From Cellvibrio sp. PSBB006 (GTDB lineage: Bacteria > Pseudomonadota > Gammaproteobacteria > Pseudomonadales > Cellvibrionaceae): 64,000 nt of DNA. The translations under genes and the position numbers were made by a program. The stretch spans positions 3,098,001 through 3,162,000 of the forward strand of contig NZ_CP021382.1 in assembly GCF_002162135.1 (NCBI RefSeq), read 5' to 3'. This document shows, one piece after another, positions 54,338 through 63,456 of the stretch. The notes below the pieces were generated by a model. The model did not search any database. It had not been told where the DNA came from and saw only the letters and a program-made list of their open reading frames with translations. How positions within the stretch are numbered: position 1 is the stretch's first letter; each line of letters opens with the position of its first letter.

Positions 54338-55858
54338 CTAGTCTTTCTTTATCACCGGGTTGGACGGTGCCCTGGGCGGAGATGCATCCGAAACCTGCCA
54401 TCCTCTTTTACCCAGAAATGAGGAGTATTCTTTTGTTAAATTACCAACATTATTAACAATATTCAGTGTCGACAAACCGGTTAAGTTATTATCTGCAATA
54501 ACTCTGCTTGAACTCGAACAATTGTCGCACTTATAACCGCCGCTAGCTGCTGAATTATTAATAATTACATTCTTGCTCAGATAAAAAGGTCCTACTGAGC
54601 CATCAACTCCGTGGAATTCTACATCACCAATAAAGGTATTTCTGAATATATAGGAAGGAGGAAGGCTTTTATTCTGACTCTCATTAACGGACAGCGCTCT
54701 TCCGCTCGACATTGCCACATAATTATAACTTACCTCCATATTTCCATAATTACTGTCGTTGTAGTACAACCATATTCCATAGTTATCCACATCTACAATT
54801 GTGTTATGGCGAATAAACCAATAGCTGGTAGAGGTCTTGGGTCCAATTGGGTGGCTATTTCCAGTGAAGTTGGAGAACCGGTTATCTTCGATGAGAACTT
54901 TTTGTGCGGAGTAACCTAAAATTCCATAAGCGCCGCTAATGTTATAGAACTCATTATCCTGGAATGACCAATAGCGCCCCTGAACACTTGAATCCCGAGA
55001 AATCATTATTGCGCTCTGATTATAGGAGCCTTGCGTTGATGTAATTGTGTGAAATTTATTATTGCGGAATGTCACATTTGATGAAGCACCGCCTATCCTC
55101 ACACCCATTCTGTATTCGTTGGAAGCACTGGTATCAATATCATGAATTTCGAAACCATCAAGGTAAAAGTTATCTGCCCGCGTATCAATAATCCTCAGTG
55201 CAACCTTAGACATCTCGATTGACGGAGAATGTCCGGGATACGCTAACCATACCAAGGGTTGACGGTTGGTGTATTGGACACCTTGGGTTCCGCCAGTGTA
55301 GCCATCAAGACTGTAGTTGCCCGACTTGAAATACACAAAATACCCTTGCAGCTTTGTGGCATATTTTGCGTCATAGTTATTACCACCATATACATCATAG
55401 AATCCTTGTACCGGATCGTTGATAGTACCGCTGGCGCCACGCTTTCCTTTTGCAGGATCAACAAACAGGAATTTATCTGTAGTTACTAGCACACTCCACG
55501 AAACCTTTTGGGAATTGCCAGCACTATCCTTTACTGCCAATGAGACCGGATATGCTGTTGATTTGGCTACCGGTGAAGGCCAGGTAATCTCGCCCGTTTT
55601 TGCGTTTATAGTCATTCCTTCAGGAGCAGTTTCCAATGCATATTCATACGGGTAACGTCCGCCTATTACAGCAGCACGAACCTCGTATACGAGCCCCGGA
55701 TATGCTTTATAGAATCTGTTGTTCACATCCAGCCCTGCTCTTGGCTGGATAATTTCCAAATCGTAGGGAGCCTCAACATCCTGCGCATGGGCGAAGGAAG
55801 AAAATAGGATAATGAATATATAACAGGTAATACTTTGCTTTAGCCTTAGAAATGACAT
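54338..55858 (-). CDS. Secreted Ig-like/right-handed beta-helix protein
   Basis: A 506-residue exported protein. The signal peptide ends at AHAQ (about residue 26). Residues 28-130 resemble a putative-Ig cadherin-like fold (YEVRAAVIGGRYPYEYALE, then GMTINAKTGEITWPSP). Residues 135-480 form a parallel beta-helix with repeated N-x-F and N-x-I turns (NVTFRNNKFH, WSFQDNEFYN, VLIEDNRFSN, WFIRHNTIV). That fold is shared by pectate lyases, alginate epimerases and phage depolymerases. No catalytic triad can be named. Sitting in a polysaccharide locus, it may bind, cut or epimerise the product in the periplasm or at the surface. It is flanked on its 5' side by a 279-base spacer that should hold its own promoter. 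Confidence 0.8.
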   Translation of the reverse strand: MSFLRLKQSITCYIFIILFSSFAHAQDVEAPYDLEIIQPRAGLDVNNRFYKAYPGLVYEVRAAVIGGRYPYEYALETAPEGMTINAKTGEITWPSPVAKSTAYPVSLAVKDSAGNSQKVSWSVLVTTDKFLFVDPAKGKRGASGTINDPVQGFYDVYGGNNYDAKYATKLQGYFVYFKSGNYSLDGYTGGTQGVQYTNRQPLVWLAYPGHSPSIEMSKVALRIIDTRADNFYLDGFEIHDIDTSASNEYRMGVRIGGASSNVTFRNNKFHTITSTQGSYNQSAIMISRDSSVQGRYWSFQDNEFYNISGAYGILGYSAQKVLIEDNRFSNFTGNSHPIGPKTSTSYWFIRHNTIVDVDNYGIWLYYNDSNYGNMEVSYNYVAMSSGRALSVNESQNKSLPPSYIFRNTFIGDVEFHGVDGSVGPFYLSKNVIINNSAASGGYKCDNCSSSSRVIADNNLTGLSTLNIVNNVGNLTKEYSSFLGKRGWQVSDASPPRAPSNPVIKKD

Positions 55859-56137
55859 GACTTTACCTCTGAAATGAGTAAGGCATTAGAAGCTCTGCCC
55901 TGAGGGAGGGATATGAAAGTAATTGAGTCTCTAATTTAGGTAAGGGAGAAACGGACGCTTGAAGTGTAGCATAGGAGTTAACGGTCAAATAATAACCTTA
56001 GAAACTATTTCTTTTTAAAATGAGTAGTCGATATCAAAGATCGCTATTGTTTATTCAAACGTCCTTAAGTAGCGAATGAGAGCATCAATTATCTGTTAAT
56101 TTTGGCGCCAAATATTCTGCGAGACCGCTCTGGTTCA
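55859..56137. promoter_or_regulatory. 279-base spacer upstream of the beta-helix gene
   Basis: No gene is seen. It is AT-rich and lies between two minus-strand genes, so it likely carries the beta-helix promoter. TTTGGCGCCAAA at 56101-56112 is a perfect 12-base palindrome close to the end of the ABC gene. I found no clear -35/-10 or -24/-12 pair. Confidence 0.35.
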
Positions 56138-57937
56138 TTAGTGCATAAATCCCTTTTCCATCATATTTTTAAAGTATATGTTGTCCTTTCTTAGCAGTTC
56201 ATATGAGCCATCTGCCACAACCCTTCCATCTTCCAGCATCACGATATAGTCTGATAATTTAATCGCCGCTGGCCGGTGCGATATAACAATGATAAGGACT
56301 TCCGTTTTTAATACTTGCAAGAGACTCATAAACTCAAACTCTGAGTCGATATCAAGCGCACTGGTTGGCTCATCCAATATAAGAATCTTGCTTTCGCGAT
56401 ATAGCGACCTTGCAATGCCTATTCGCTGACGCTGCCCTCCGCTTAAACGTTTTCCATCTTGCCCCAATCTTGTCTCAACCCCTTCGGGCAACTTCTCGAC
56501 AAAGCTCATAGCACTCGCCTGGTGTAGTGCCCTGGATACTTTTTCATAATCAATTTCAGCTTTCGGAACACCGAACGCAACATTAGCAACGACGGTGTCA
56601 TCCAGTATAAAAATACTTTGTGGAACATATCCGATACTGCGCTGATAACTATCAATTAGGTCATCACTGAGAGACTGATTATCTATTGCTATGCTTCCAG
56701 AACAAGCTGGCAATAGACCTAGCATAATATCCGCAAGCGTGGATTTTCCAGAACCCGATGCGCCCGCTATGGTATTCAAGCTCCCCAACCGAAAGAATAA
56801 AGATACTTCATTGATAACAGCCTTGGACGAATTGGGGTACTGATATGTTATGTTTTCAATTTTCAAGGAGTGAATGGATTTCAGGGGCTCGCTTTTCGAA
56901 GTTCTTGGCAGCTGAACCAGCTGTGATATCTCTTCCTTAAGCTCTCCGACAACACTGCCATTAGCACTCATATTCGACATAGATCGATAAAGTTGTTGCA
57001 TTGTCGGTAGCAGCTTATAACCCGCAAGAGCATAGATACTCAGCAACGAAATGACGTTGTCTTTTGATTCAGCGCTAGTTAAAAGAAAGACGGCTAAAAG
57101 TAATATTGCAGCAAAAGATATAGATTCGATAACAAATCTTGGCAAGTCACCAGAGAGCGTTATATAAGCTGAAGAATTTAACCCTTTGAAATTAATCTTA
57201 TTAAATTCCCTGGAATAATTATCCTCAAGAGAATTCAGCTTAATATCTTTAATGCCTATAAACGATTCAGAAAGAATAGATTGTACGCCCGAGTTTCTAT
57301 CAGTAACCAATTTTCCATGTTTAACTAAAGATTTTTTGATAATCACATAGGTTACAAAATAAGACCCACCAATTATTAATCCGGAGAAAAAGGCTATGAC
57401 CGGGTTTAAGAATATCAACCCCAAAAGGATAAGCGTCGCAACAAACAAATTGCTCATCAGCAGTAGGAATGGTTGCATGACCATATAAATAAAACGCGGA
57501 ACTTCCTGTGAAATACTGGAGATTATCTTCGTATAATTGGTCACTTTGTGGTAGATATACTCTCTTCGCAGAAAATTTTCATACAGCTTGCTTTGCAGCT
57601 GTCCACCCACTTTCATCGAATAGGTCGTGAGCATCCACAAGGTCAAGCCTGAAATACCATTTGAAATTAGAATCATCACTACAGACAAAAGGGCAAAAGC
57701 GATAATGAAATCATGATTTGAGTCAGAGCCCAGAAAACCATATAAAAAGCTCAAAAACGGATTATTTTGTATAATTTCTGGATTGGAGACTATTGCTATA
57801 AATGGAGCAATACTTGCCACACCGACAATTTGAACAACAGCCGACGCCAGAAAGAACAAAAGCAATAAGAACAATCTAACCTTCTGCTTTTTGTTTAGAA
57901 TTTTGAATATATTTTTAATAATAGTAATTATATACAT
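56138..57937 (-). CDS. ABC half-transporter (lipid-glycan flippase-like)
   Basis: A 599-residue fusion of six membrane helices (about 20-325) and an ATPase domain. The ATPase has Walker A GASGSGKST, signature LSGGQRQRIGIARSLYR, Walker B ILILDEPTSALD and the H-loop VISHRP. The layout is that of MsbA/PglK exporters, which work as homodimers and flip lipid-linked glycans to the periplasm. No Wzx flippase is visible in this window, so it may be the flippase of the polysaccharide pathway. It lies downstream of four minus-strand glycosyltransferases with 20 bases to the nearest, so it belongs to that operon. Confidence 0.9.
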   Translation of the reverse strand: MYIITIIKNIFKILNKKQKVRLFLLLLFFLASAVVQIVGVASIAPFIAIVSNPEIIQNNPFLSFLYGFLGSDSNHDFIIAFALLSVVMILISNGISGLTLWMLTTYSMKVGGQLQSKLYENFLRREYIYHKVTNYTKIISSISQEVPRFIYMVMQPFLLLMSNLFVATLILLGLIFLNPVIAFFSGLIIGGSYFVTYVIIKKSLVKHGKLVTDRNSGVQSILSESFIGIKDIKLNSLEDNYSREFNKINFKGLNSSAYITLSGDLPRFVIESISFAAILLLAVFLLTSAESKDNVISLLSIYALAGYKLLPTMQQLYRSMSNMSANGSVVGELKEEISQLVQLPRTSKSEPLKSIHSLKIENITYQYPNSSKAVINEVSLFFRLGSLNTIAGASGSGKSTLADIMLGLLPACSGSIAIDNQSLSDDLIDSYQRSIGYVPQSIFILDDTVVANVAFGVPKAEIDYEKVSRALHQASAMSFVEKLPEGVETRLGQDGKRLSGGQRQRIGIARSLYRESKILILDEPTSALDIDSEFEFMSLLQVLKTEVLIIVISHRPAAIKLSDYIVMLEDGRVVADGSYELLRKDNIYFKNMMEKGFMH

Positions 57938-57957
57938 AAATGCTATTGCCCGCCGCG

Positions 57958-59094
57958 TTATCCTTGGTTATCACTCGTATGGGTTAATACCGAACACATT
58001 TGCTTTACCTGGTGCTCCCTGGAAAATTTTTCTACCGCTCTCGTTCGCGATGCATCTGAAAACAACTTGGCAAGCTCGATGTCTTTGGCCAGATAATCAA
58101 TTTTTCTTGCAAGATCTTGATAATCTCCCGGTTCGATATGGAAACCATTTTTATTATTCTCTATTGTCTCAGCCAGACCTTGTAGATTAGAAACAATCAA
58201 AGGCAAGCCAGAAGCCATCATTTCTACACTCGACATAGTAAAGGAGTCCCACCCTGTTGATGCAATAACCCCAATAAAAGAGCTTCTCATAAGCCCGGCA
58301 ATATCTCCACGATAGCCAGCAAAAGTTACGTGATGATTGGCCTCATCTCCATTAAGCAACTGTAAATAAATATCAGCCTCATTCCCTTTGTTACCACACA
58401 TAACAAAGTGAATGTCCTTATTACCCAATACATTTATGAGATACATTGCGGCACGCACGATAATTCCTACGCCTTTACGTTCCTCCATATGCCCAGAATA
58501 AAAGACTATTTTACGGTGCCCCGGAATTCCCAATACAGTGTGAGCATAGCTATCTTTTCCATAGTTGGGTTTGTATACAGATGTATCCACGCCCAGAGGA
58601 ATTACGCGCGTCTTGCTTGCTGGAATACCGCGGCCGTGAGTAGCTGTTCTTCTCATAGCTTCGGATTCAAATATAAAATAATCAGGCTTCACGGCTCGAA
58701 CATACCATTCGATGCGCTTGGTTAGCAGTTTAATACCTTGATTAATGGAGCTTATCCCCGCCCCCCAGTATGAGATAATTTCTTCTACCCCTGCCAACTG
58801 CAAGGTCTTCAAGACAGGTGCTGGATAAGGCAGATCAAACGCAATAACTTTGTTGATGGAATTGTTCTTTATGAAATCCATTAAATCTCTGCTGTCTTCG
58901 ACATTATAATAATCGCACCCAATTACTTTTCCCTTCGTTGAATCGACTATCGATTTATAGGAAAAAAATAAATTCTCTTCTGCATACCCAGCCATTTTAG
59001 CAGCGTCTACAAACACTTTCTCTAACACCTCAATGGCGTAACCGGTAAACTGCTCACAGTGGAACATTATCAACAAGGAGTGGTCCTTTTTCAT
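57958..59094 (-). CDS. GT4-type glycosyltransferase
   Basis: A 378-residue GT-B transferase. FYSGHMEERKGVGIIVRAA begins the donor domain, and SSVEMMASGLPLIVSNLQG with its glutamates forms the E-x7-E-like motif. The N-terminal domain is diverged (LIMFHCEQFTGYAIEVLEKV). It overlaps the upstream GT2 gene by ATGA, so translation is coupled. A sugar transfer step on the lipid-linked repeat is expected. Confidence 0.87.
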   Translation of the reverse strand: MKKDHSLLIMFHCEQFTGYAIEVLEKVFVDAAKMAGYAEENLFFSYKSIVDSTKGKVIGCDYYNVEDSRDLMDFIKNNSINKVIAFDLPYPAPVLKTLQLAGVEEIISYWGAGISSINQGIKLLTKRIEWYVRAVKPDYFIFESEAMRRTATHGRGIPASKTRVIPLGVDTSVYKPNYGKDSYAHTVLGIPGHRKIVFYSGHMEERKGVGIIVRAAMYLINVLGNKDIHFVMCGNKGNEADIYLQLLNGDEANHHVTFAGYRGDIAGLMRSSFIGVIASTGWDSFTMSSVEMMASGLPLIVSNLQGLAETIENNKNGFHIEPGDYQDLARKIDYLAKDIELAKLFSDASRTRAVEKFSREHQVKQMCSVLTHTSDNQG

Positions 59095-60029
59095 TTTTCA
59101 ATAATCCATAATTTCAATAGAACCACTGATCTGCTTAGGGAAATAGAGTGGAAAAACAACTCTTGCTTATTGTTCAGAATCCAGCTTACAGGCATTAGAA
59201 TCAACGATACGAGTAACATCTTGAGACTGGTTAAGAGTACTCCCAATGGTCGCCCGAGAAATTGCTTCCTCGAAATTAGCTTTGCAATATGGTAGTTAGA
59301 GTAGGCGCTGTCGATAAACTGCTTTTTAATATTCTCTTCAAGATACTCACGTTCTTTCAGTCGGTGCCCCACAGGGGCGCTGGGAAAATAAAGCACTTTC
59401 TTTTTTTGCTCAACAAGTTTTCTGTAAAGCAGTGTTTCTTCGCCAGCGATCAACTTTGATCCGCTACGCCCCAAAGCAGGGTCGAATCCACCCATACTTA
59501 TTATTAGATCTCGCTTAATGCAGAAATTTTTCCCAAAAAACTCCTTGTTATTATCTATGACATCAAGGCTCATCTCGCCGTAGTCCAGACCGACAAAATA
59601 CGGACGATAACGGTTCGTGTACCACCACGGAATTGGCTTATCCCATACAATATTGATTTTGCTGTATAAGCAATCTGGCTCAACGTCCCGGATTTTTTTA
59701 ATATATTCATCTACCCACACTGGTGGTATTTCAGCATCATCATCAGTAAACAAAATATAGGTTCCTGCGGCCGCCTCTACGCCTGTGTTTCTTGCATATG
59801 ATAATCCCTGGCGCCCTTCAAAAAAATATTTCATCACTATTGGTGAAACCTTGATAGCTGATTGAACTACACTCGCGGTGTGATCAGGGGAATTATTATC
59901 AACGATGATTATTTCCACCAGTGACAAATCAGTGAGACATTGACGTAGAATTTGATCCAAGGTTATCAAGAGAGAATCTGCGTTATTATATGTGCAAATA
60001 ACAATGCTAATTAACGGTTTGCTATTCAT
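59091..60029 (-). CDS. GT2-type glycosyltransferase
   Basis: A 312-residue GT-A enzyme. ISIVICTYNNADSL opens the nucleotide-binding fold, IIVDNNSPD follows, and FTDDDAEIP is the metal-binding DxD. GGFDPALGRSG and the ED-like GEETLLYRK segment close the catalytic part. A hydrophobic C-terminal helix (LLTSLKMLLVSLILMPVSW) probably anchors it in the inner membrane. It shares an ATGA overlap with the next gene. Confidence 0.9.
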   Translation of the reverse strand: MNSKPLISIVICTYNNADSLLITLDQILRQCLTDLSLVEIIIVDNNSPDHTASVVQSAIKVSPIVMKYFFEGRQGLSYARNTGVEAAAGTYILFTDDDAEIPPVWVDEYIKKIRDVEPDCLYSKINIVWDKPIPWWYTNRYRPYFVGLDYGEMSLDVIDNNKEFFGKNFCIKRDLIISMGGFDPALGRSGSKLIAGEETLLYRKLVEQKKKVLYFPSAPVGHRLKEREYLEENIKKQFIDSAYSNYHIAKLISRKQFLGRPLGVLLTSLKMLLVSLILMPVSWILNNKQELFFHSISLSRSVVLLKLWIIEK

Positions 60030-60127
60030 TCGTTGTTACTCATATTTCTGCGTTTTTACCTCTTTAGCAGCCAAGAGACATTATCATTACAGTCCTGATA
60101 GTTGCAGCAGTTCAACACTATTTATAT

Positions 60128-60973
60128 CTATCGTTTTAATTTGATAGCCAACCACATGAGCGAGTACCTCACTGCTGCCACAAGCTCACGCTGAGTAGTT
60201 ACTACGGATTGATGGCGTATAGTTTTCAACCAATTGAACCCATACCGTCGACGCAAGTTACTGTTCATCATACATTTTGCATAGTATGCCCCGCGACCTC
60301 GATCATAAGCGGCAATGAGTTTCGGCACTGCATCGCTTTTACGACGATGATGATGGTGCACCACTGGACGAGGATCGTAAATACCAGCCCAACCCACCCC
60401 CAAAATCCGCGCAAGCACATCAACATCTTCGCAAGGGTAAGCCGTGCCCGCGCCGAATCGGGGATCAAATCCTTTTACTACCTCCAGCGCCTGCTTACGA
60501 AATGCAAAATTCGCTCCGTGTATTTCACCAGCGGCTATAAAACTAAAAGCCTCGTATTCTTTACGCGCTTCGGATGTCTGGATGGTTATTGGATAGTCCG
60601 TAGGATCAAACAGTAGAACTCGCCCTCCAACAAAACCCCAAACGCCTTCATCCAGGCAGTTGATGACTTTTGTCAGATAATCCTCTTTCGGATAACAATC
60701 GTCATCAATAAATGCAACATATTCACCACAAGCAAGTCGCCAGCCAGTGTTCCTTGCAAAGCCAGTACCTGAACTGGGTTCGTAGATCGTGCGAAACACC
60801 AACGATGTCTTTTTGGAGAACTCCTCCAGTACAGCGTCTGTATGGTCTGTTGAAGCATTGTTGACAATAATCAATTCCCATTCGAACAAGCATTTGATCT
60901 TTGCTACATAATCTAAACAATTACGGAGTTGCTCCGCACGATTCTTGGTACACACCACCAATGAAATTTTCAC
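60128..60973 (-). CDS. GT2-type glycosyltransferase
   Basis: A 281-residue GT-A enzyme without membrane helices. ISLVVCTKNRAEQL starts the fold, IIVNNASTDHT and FIDDDCYPKEDYL supply the UDP and metal sites, and FDPRFGAGTAYPCEDVDVL gives the catalytic acidic region. VVHHHHRRKSDA is an eight-residue His/Arg patch near 218. It lies 98 bases upstream of the other GT2 gene on the same strand and likely shares its transcript. Donor and acceptor unknown. Confidence 0.9.
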   Translation of the reverse strand: MKISLVVCTKNRAEQLRNCLDYVAKIKCLFEWELIIVNNASTDHTDAVLEEFSKKTSLVFRTIYEPSSGTGFARNTGWRLACGEYVAFIDDDCYPKEDYLTKVINCLDEGVWGFVGGRVLLFDPTDYPITIQTSEARKEYEAFSFIAAGEIHGANFAFRKQALEVVKGFDPRFGAGTAYPCEDVDVLARILGVGWAGIYDPRPVVHHHHRRKSDAVPKLIAAYDRGRGAYYAKCMMNSNLRRRYGFNWLKTIRHQSVVTTQRELVAAVRYSLMWLAIKLKR

Positions 60974-61044
60974 GTTGTACCCCCCTACTAAAGCTACTAC
61001 TCCCTAATAATCTATTAAAAAACAATACTTTCTTATGCGCATCA

Positions 61045-62139
61045 TCAACGCAAAATAGTCTCATATAATTCAGTCGTGCTGTTCGCGTTATGTTGAGCGA
61101 GATAACGATCTTCTAATACCACTCTAGGGGCATTTCCTTGCAAGATAGAACTCACCGCTTTTGCATAACCTTGCGGAGTGTGATCATCAACTCGCAAATC
61201 AGGATATTCTTCCAGAATTGCTCTCAGACCACCGATGTTATGGGCAACCAATGGAACACCTAATGCCAATGTCTCCAGTGCTGTCATGGGAGTTCCTTCG
61301 TGATCAGAACACATTACCACTGCATCCAATGAATTTATCCATCCCGGAATATCCTTACAATGACCATGAAACAACACACCGTCACCTAGTCCCAATCTAT
61401 CACGTTCGTTTTCCAGGATACTCCGTTGAGCACCCTCACCAATAATATGGAACTGCAGTAATTTTTCTGAAGGCTGCTTTATAAGTAGGGCAGCCATTTG
61501 TAAGAATATGTCGATTCGCTTTACTGGTTCGAGACGGCCTATAATGCCAACATGGAACCTGTCCGCATTCTTAAATGGGAATTCGGTATCAGCAGCCTGC
61601 TTTTTCAGAGCACCGACGTCCACACCATTAACAATGGTGTGGATATTTCTGGCGGGAAATATTTTCTTCAGCTTTTCGGTCAGATCTTCGGAAACCGAAA
61701 TAACGCCATGCTGCACATATGCACCAAGAAAGTTGTCCAGTAGCGGTTGCAACCGACGCATACCCTTCGCAGTAAACTCCGGCGCCCCATGGCTCGTCCT
61801 GACAGACTTGGCACGAACACTGAGTAAATTTGCAATAGCACCCAGAATATTTTCCTTTTGCCGATGCGTATGAATAATATCCGGTCGAAATGACAACATG
61901 ATCTTGCGCATGCCCAGCAAAATTTTCACCGGGCTCATCTTGCTTTCATCAAGCAGAGTTACCGGTATGGCCAAAACCTTTAAACGATCGGCCAGTTCGC
62001 CAGGGTTCATCAAAATTACATGCAGATCACAATCAGTCCGCAACTCCTTTAGCAAGGTGTATGCCTGCACTTCAGCGCCCGCCCAGAGATCGCCAGAAAT
62101 AATGTGCATTACCTTCATGCGTCGGTTTACAATTGCCAT
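61045..62139 (-). CDS. GT4-type glycosyltransferase
   Basis: A 364-residue GT-B enzyme. MHIISGDLWAGAEVQ is the acceptor-side glycine loop, VGIIGRLEPVKRIDIFLQMA starts the donor domain, and SDHEGTPMTALETLALGVPL is the E-x7-E motif. The ATG at 62139 is taken as the start; an ATG seven codons later (MKVMHII) is also possible. It is the first gene of the minus-strand glycosyltransferase/ABC run, and the palindrome at 62189 lies in its upstream region. Confidence 0.88.
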   Translation of the reverse strand: MAIVNRRMKVMHIISGDLWAGAEVQAYTLLKELRTDCDLHVILMNPGELADRLKVLAIPVTLLDESKMSPVKILLGMRKIMLSFRPDIIHTHRQKENILGAIANLLSVRAKSVRTSHGAPEFTAKGMRRLQPLLDNFLGAYVQHGVISVSEDLTEKLKKIFPARNIHTIVNGVDVGALKKQAADTEFPFKNADRFHVGIIGRLEPVKRIDIFLQMAALLIKQPSEKLLQFHIIGEGAQRSILENERDRLGLGDGVLFHGHCKDIPGWINSLDAVVMCSDHEGTPMTALETLALGVPLVAHNIGGLRAILEEYPDLRVDDHTPQGYAKAVSSILQGNAPRVVLEDRYLAQHNANSTTELYETILR

Positions 62140-62188
62140 GCTGAGATTTCTTGATCAGTCACTATAAAGCGTCAGGATGCATCGACCC

Positions 62189-62205
62189 CGGGTAAAACTT
62201 ACCCG
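62189..62205. promoter_or_regulatory. Perfect palindrome in a divergent spacer
   Basis: CGGGTAAAACTTACCCG has 7-base arms around AAC. It sits 50 bases before the minus-strand GT4 start and 94 bases before the plus-strand GT2 start, the only strong symmetry in this 159-base divergent region. It may be an operator controlling both directions. Confidence 0.4.
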
Positions 62206-62298
62206 TCATCAAGGCTAAACAATGGAGATGAATATTATGCTTCGATGTCTTCACACAACAAGCAATTTTATGAATGTCACCTGTAAAGAATTCCAACA

Positions 62299-63456
62299 AT
62301 GAGGCCGTCCATGCTTGAGTTTCTTTTTTGGTTTTTTGCGCTGGGTTCCGTTTTCAGTTACTTCATCTATCCGCTGATCCTAAAGGTACTGGCACAAACT
62401 CGCCAGCATAATGTTTTACCGGATAGCCAGGAGCCAGCCAATCCACTTTTCCTCTCGTTGATTGTTACAGCCTATAACGAAGAAGCACGCATCCGCGAGA
62501 AGATCGAAAATACCTTAATGGTCCGTTTTGATCCAACACGCCTGGAGCTGATTGTGGCCTCTGACTGCTCCGATGATAAGACAGACGATATTGTCCGCGA
62601 GTATGCTGATCGCGGTGTCCGCCTGGTGCGGGCGGCCGAGCGACTTGGCAAGGAGAACGCACAGAGAACTGCCATCGAAGAAGCTCGCGGAGATGTCATT
62701 GTTTTTTCCGACGTGGCAACCCAGATTCCGGAAGATGCACTGGAAAAACTGGAGGCCTATTTTCAAGATCCGCAGATCGGCGCCGTATCCAGCGAGGATC
62801 GGTTTATCAGCAAAGACGGCAGCATAGCGGGCGAAGGTGCCTACGTTAAATATGAAATGTGGCTGCGCCAGCAGGAGTCAAAGCTTGCCGGCCTAGTCGG
62901 CCTCAGCGGTTCTTTTTTTGCTGCACGCAAGGCCGTTTGCCAGGTATGGGACATTCATTCTCCCAGTGATTTCAACACGGCATTGAATACCGCCCGGCTG
63001 GGCTTGCGTGCCGTCACTGCACCGGATGTACTCGGCTATTACCAGGACCTGAAAGATCCGCAAAAGGAATACCAGCGTAAAATCCGGACAGTTATTCGCG
63101 GTATGACGGCGCTTTCACGACATAGCGAAGTACTCAATCCGCAACGTTTTGGTCTGTTTGCTTTTCAGGTGTTTTCTCACAAGTTGATGCGTTGGCTGGT
63201 GCCCTGGTGTTTGATCGGCCTGCTCATCGTCTCGGCCGTTATCGCTCATGAAAGCCTGTTTTATTCCTTCGCACTTTTGGTGCAGCTTGGCTTTTATGGC
63301 GTAGCGTTGCTCGCGCATTTCCTGCCGCATCTGCGCGAGACATCCTGGGTTAAATTGATTTATTTCTTTGTGCAGGTAAATGTGGCTTTGCTGGATGCGG
63401 CCATCAAATTTTTGGCCGGTGAGAGAATGACGACGTGGAAGCCTTCGGCGCGTTGA
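62299..63456 (+). CDS. GT2-type membrane glycosyltransferase
   Basis: A 385-residue processive-type transferase. A hydrophobic helix at about 5-30 is followed by the GT-A domain (LIVTAYNEEARIREK; IVASDCSDDKTDD; FSDVATQIP as DxD variant). QRKIRTVIRGMTAL takes the place of the QxxRW segment, and three membrane helices close the protein (about 295-375). This form is common in exopolysaccharide synthesis and in exosortase A loci. The final codons overlap the next gene by 22 bases. Base composition here is richer in GC than in the preceding glycosyltransferases. Confidence 0.88.
   Translation: MRPSMLEFLFWFFALGSVFSYFIYPLILKVLAQTRQHNVLPDSQEPANPLFLSLIVTAYNEEARIREKIENTLMVRFDPTRLELIVASDCSDDKTDDIVREYADRGVRLVRAAERLGKENAQRTAIEEARGDVIVFSDVATQIPEDALEKLEAYFQDPQIGAVSSEDRFISKDGSIAGEGAYVKYEMWLRQQESKLAGLVGLSGSFFAARKAVCQVWDIHSPSDFNTALNTARLGLRAVTAPDVLGYYQDLKDPQKEYQRKIRTVIRGMTALSRHSEVLNPQRFGLFAFQVFSHKLMRWLVPWCLIGLLIVSAVIAHESLFYSFALLVQLGFYGVALLAHFLPHLRETSWVKLIYFFVQVNVALLDAAIKFLAGERMTTWKPSAR

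Noticed and set aside
34391..62298. Sigma-54 (-24/-12) promoters expected for PrsR targets
   Set aside because: I read the spacers upstream of prsK, 40791, 46750, 55858, 62139 and 62299; GG and GC pairs never had the required spacing.
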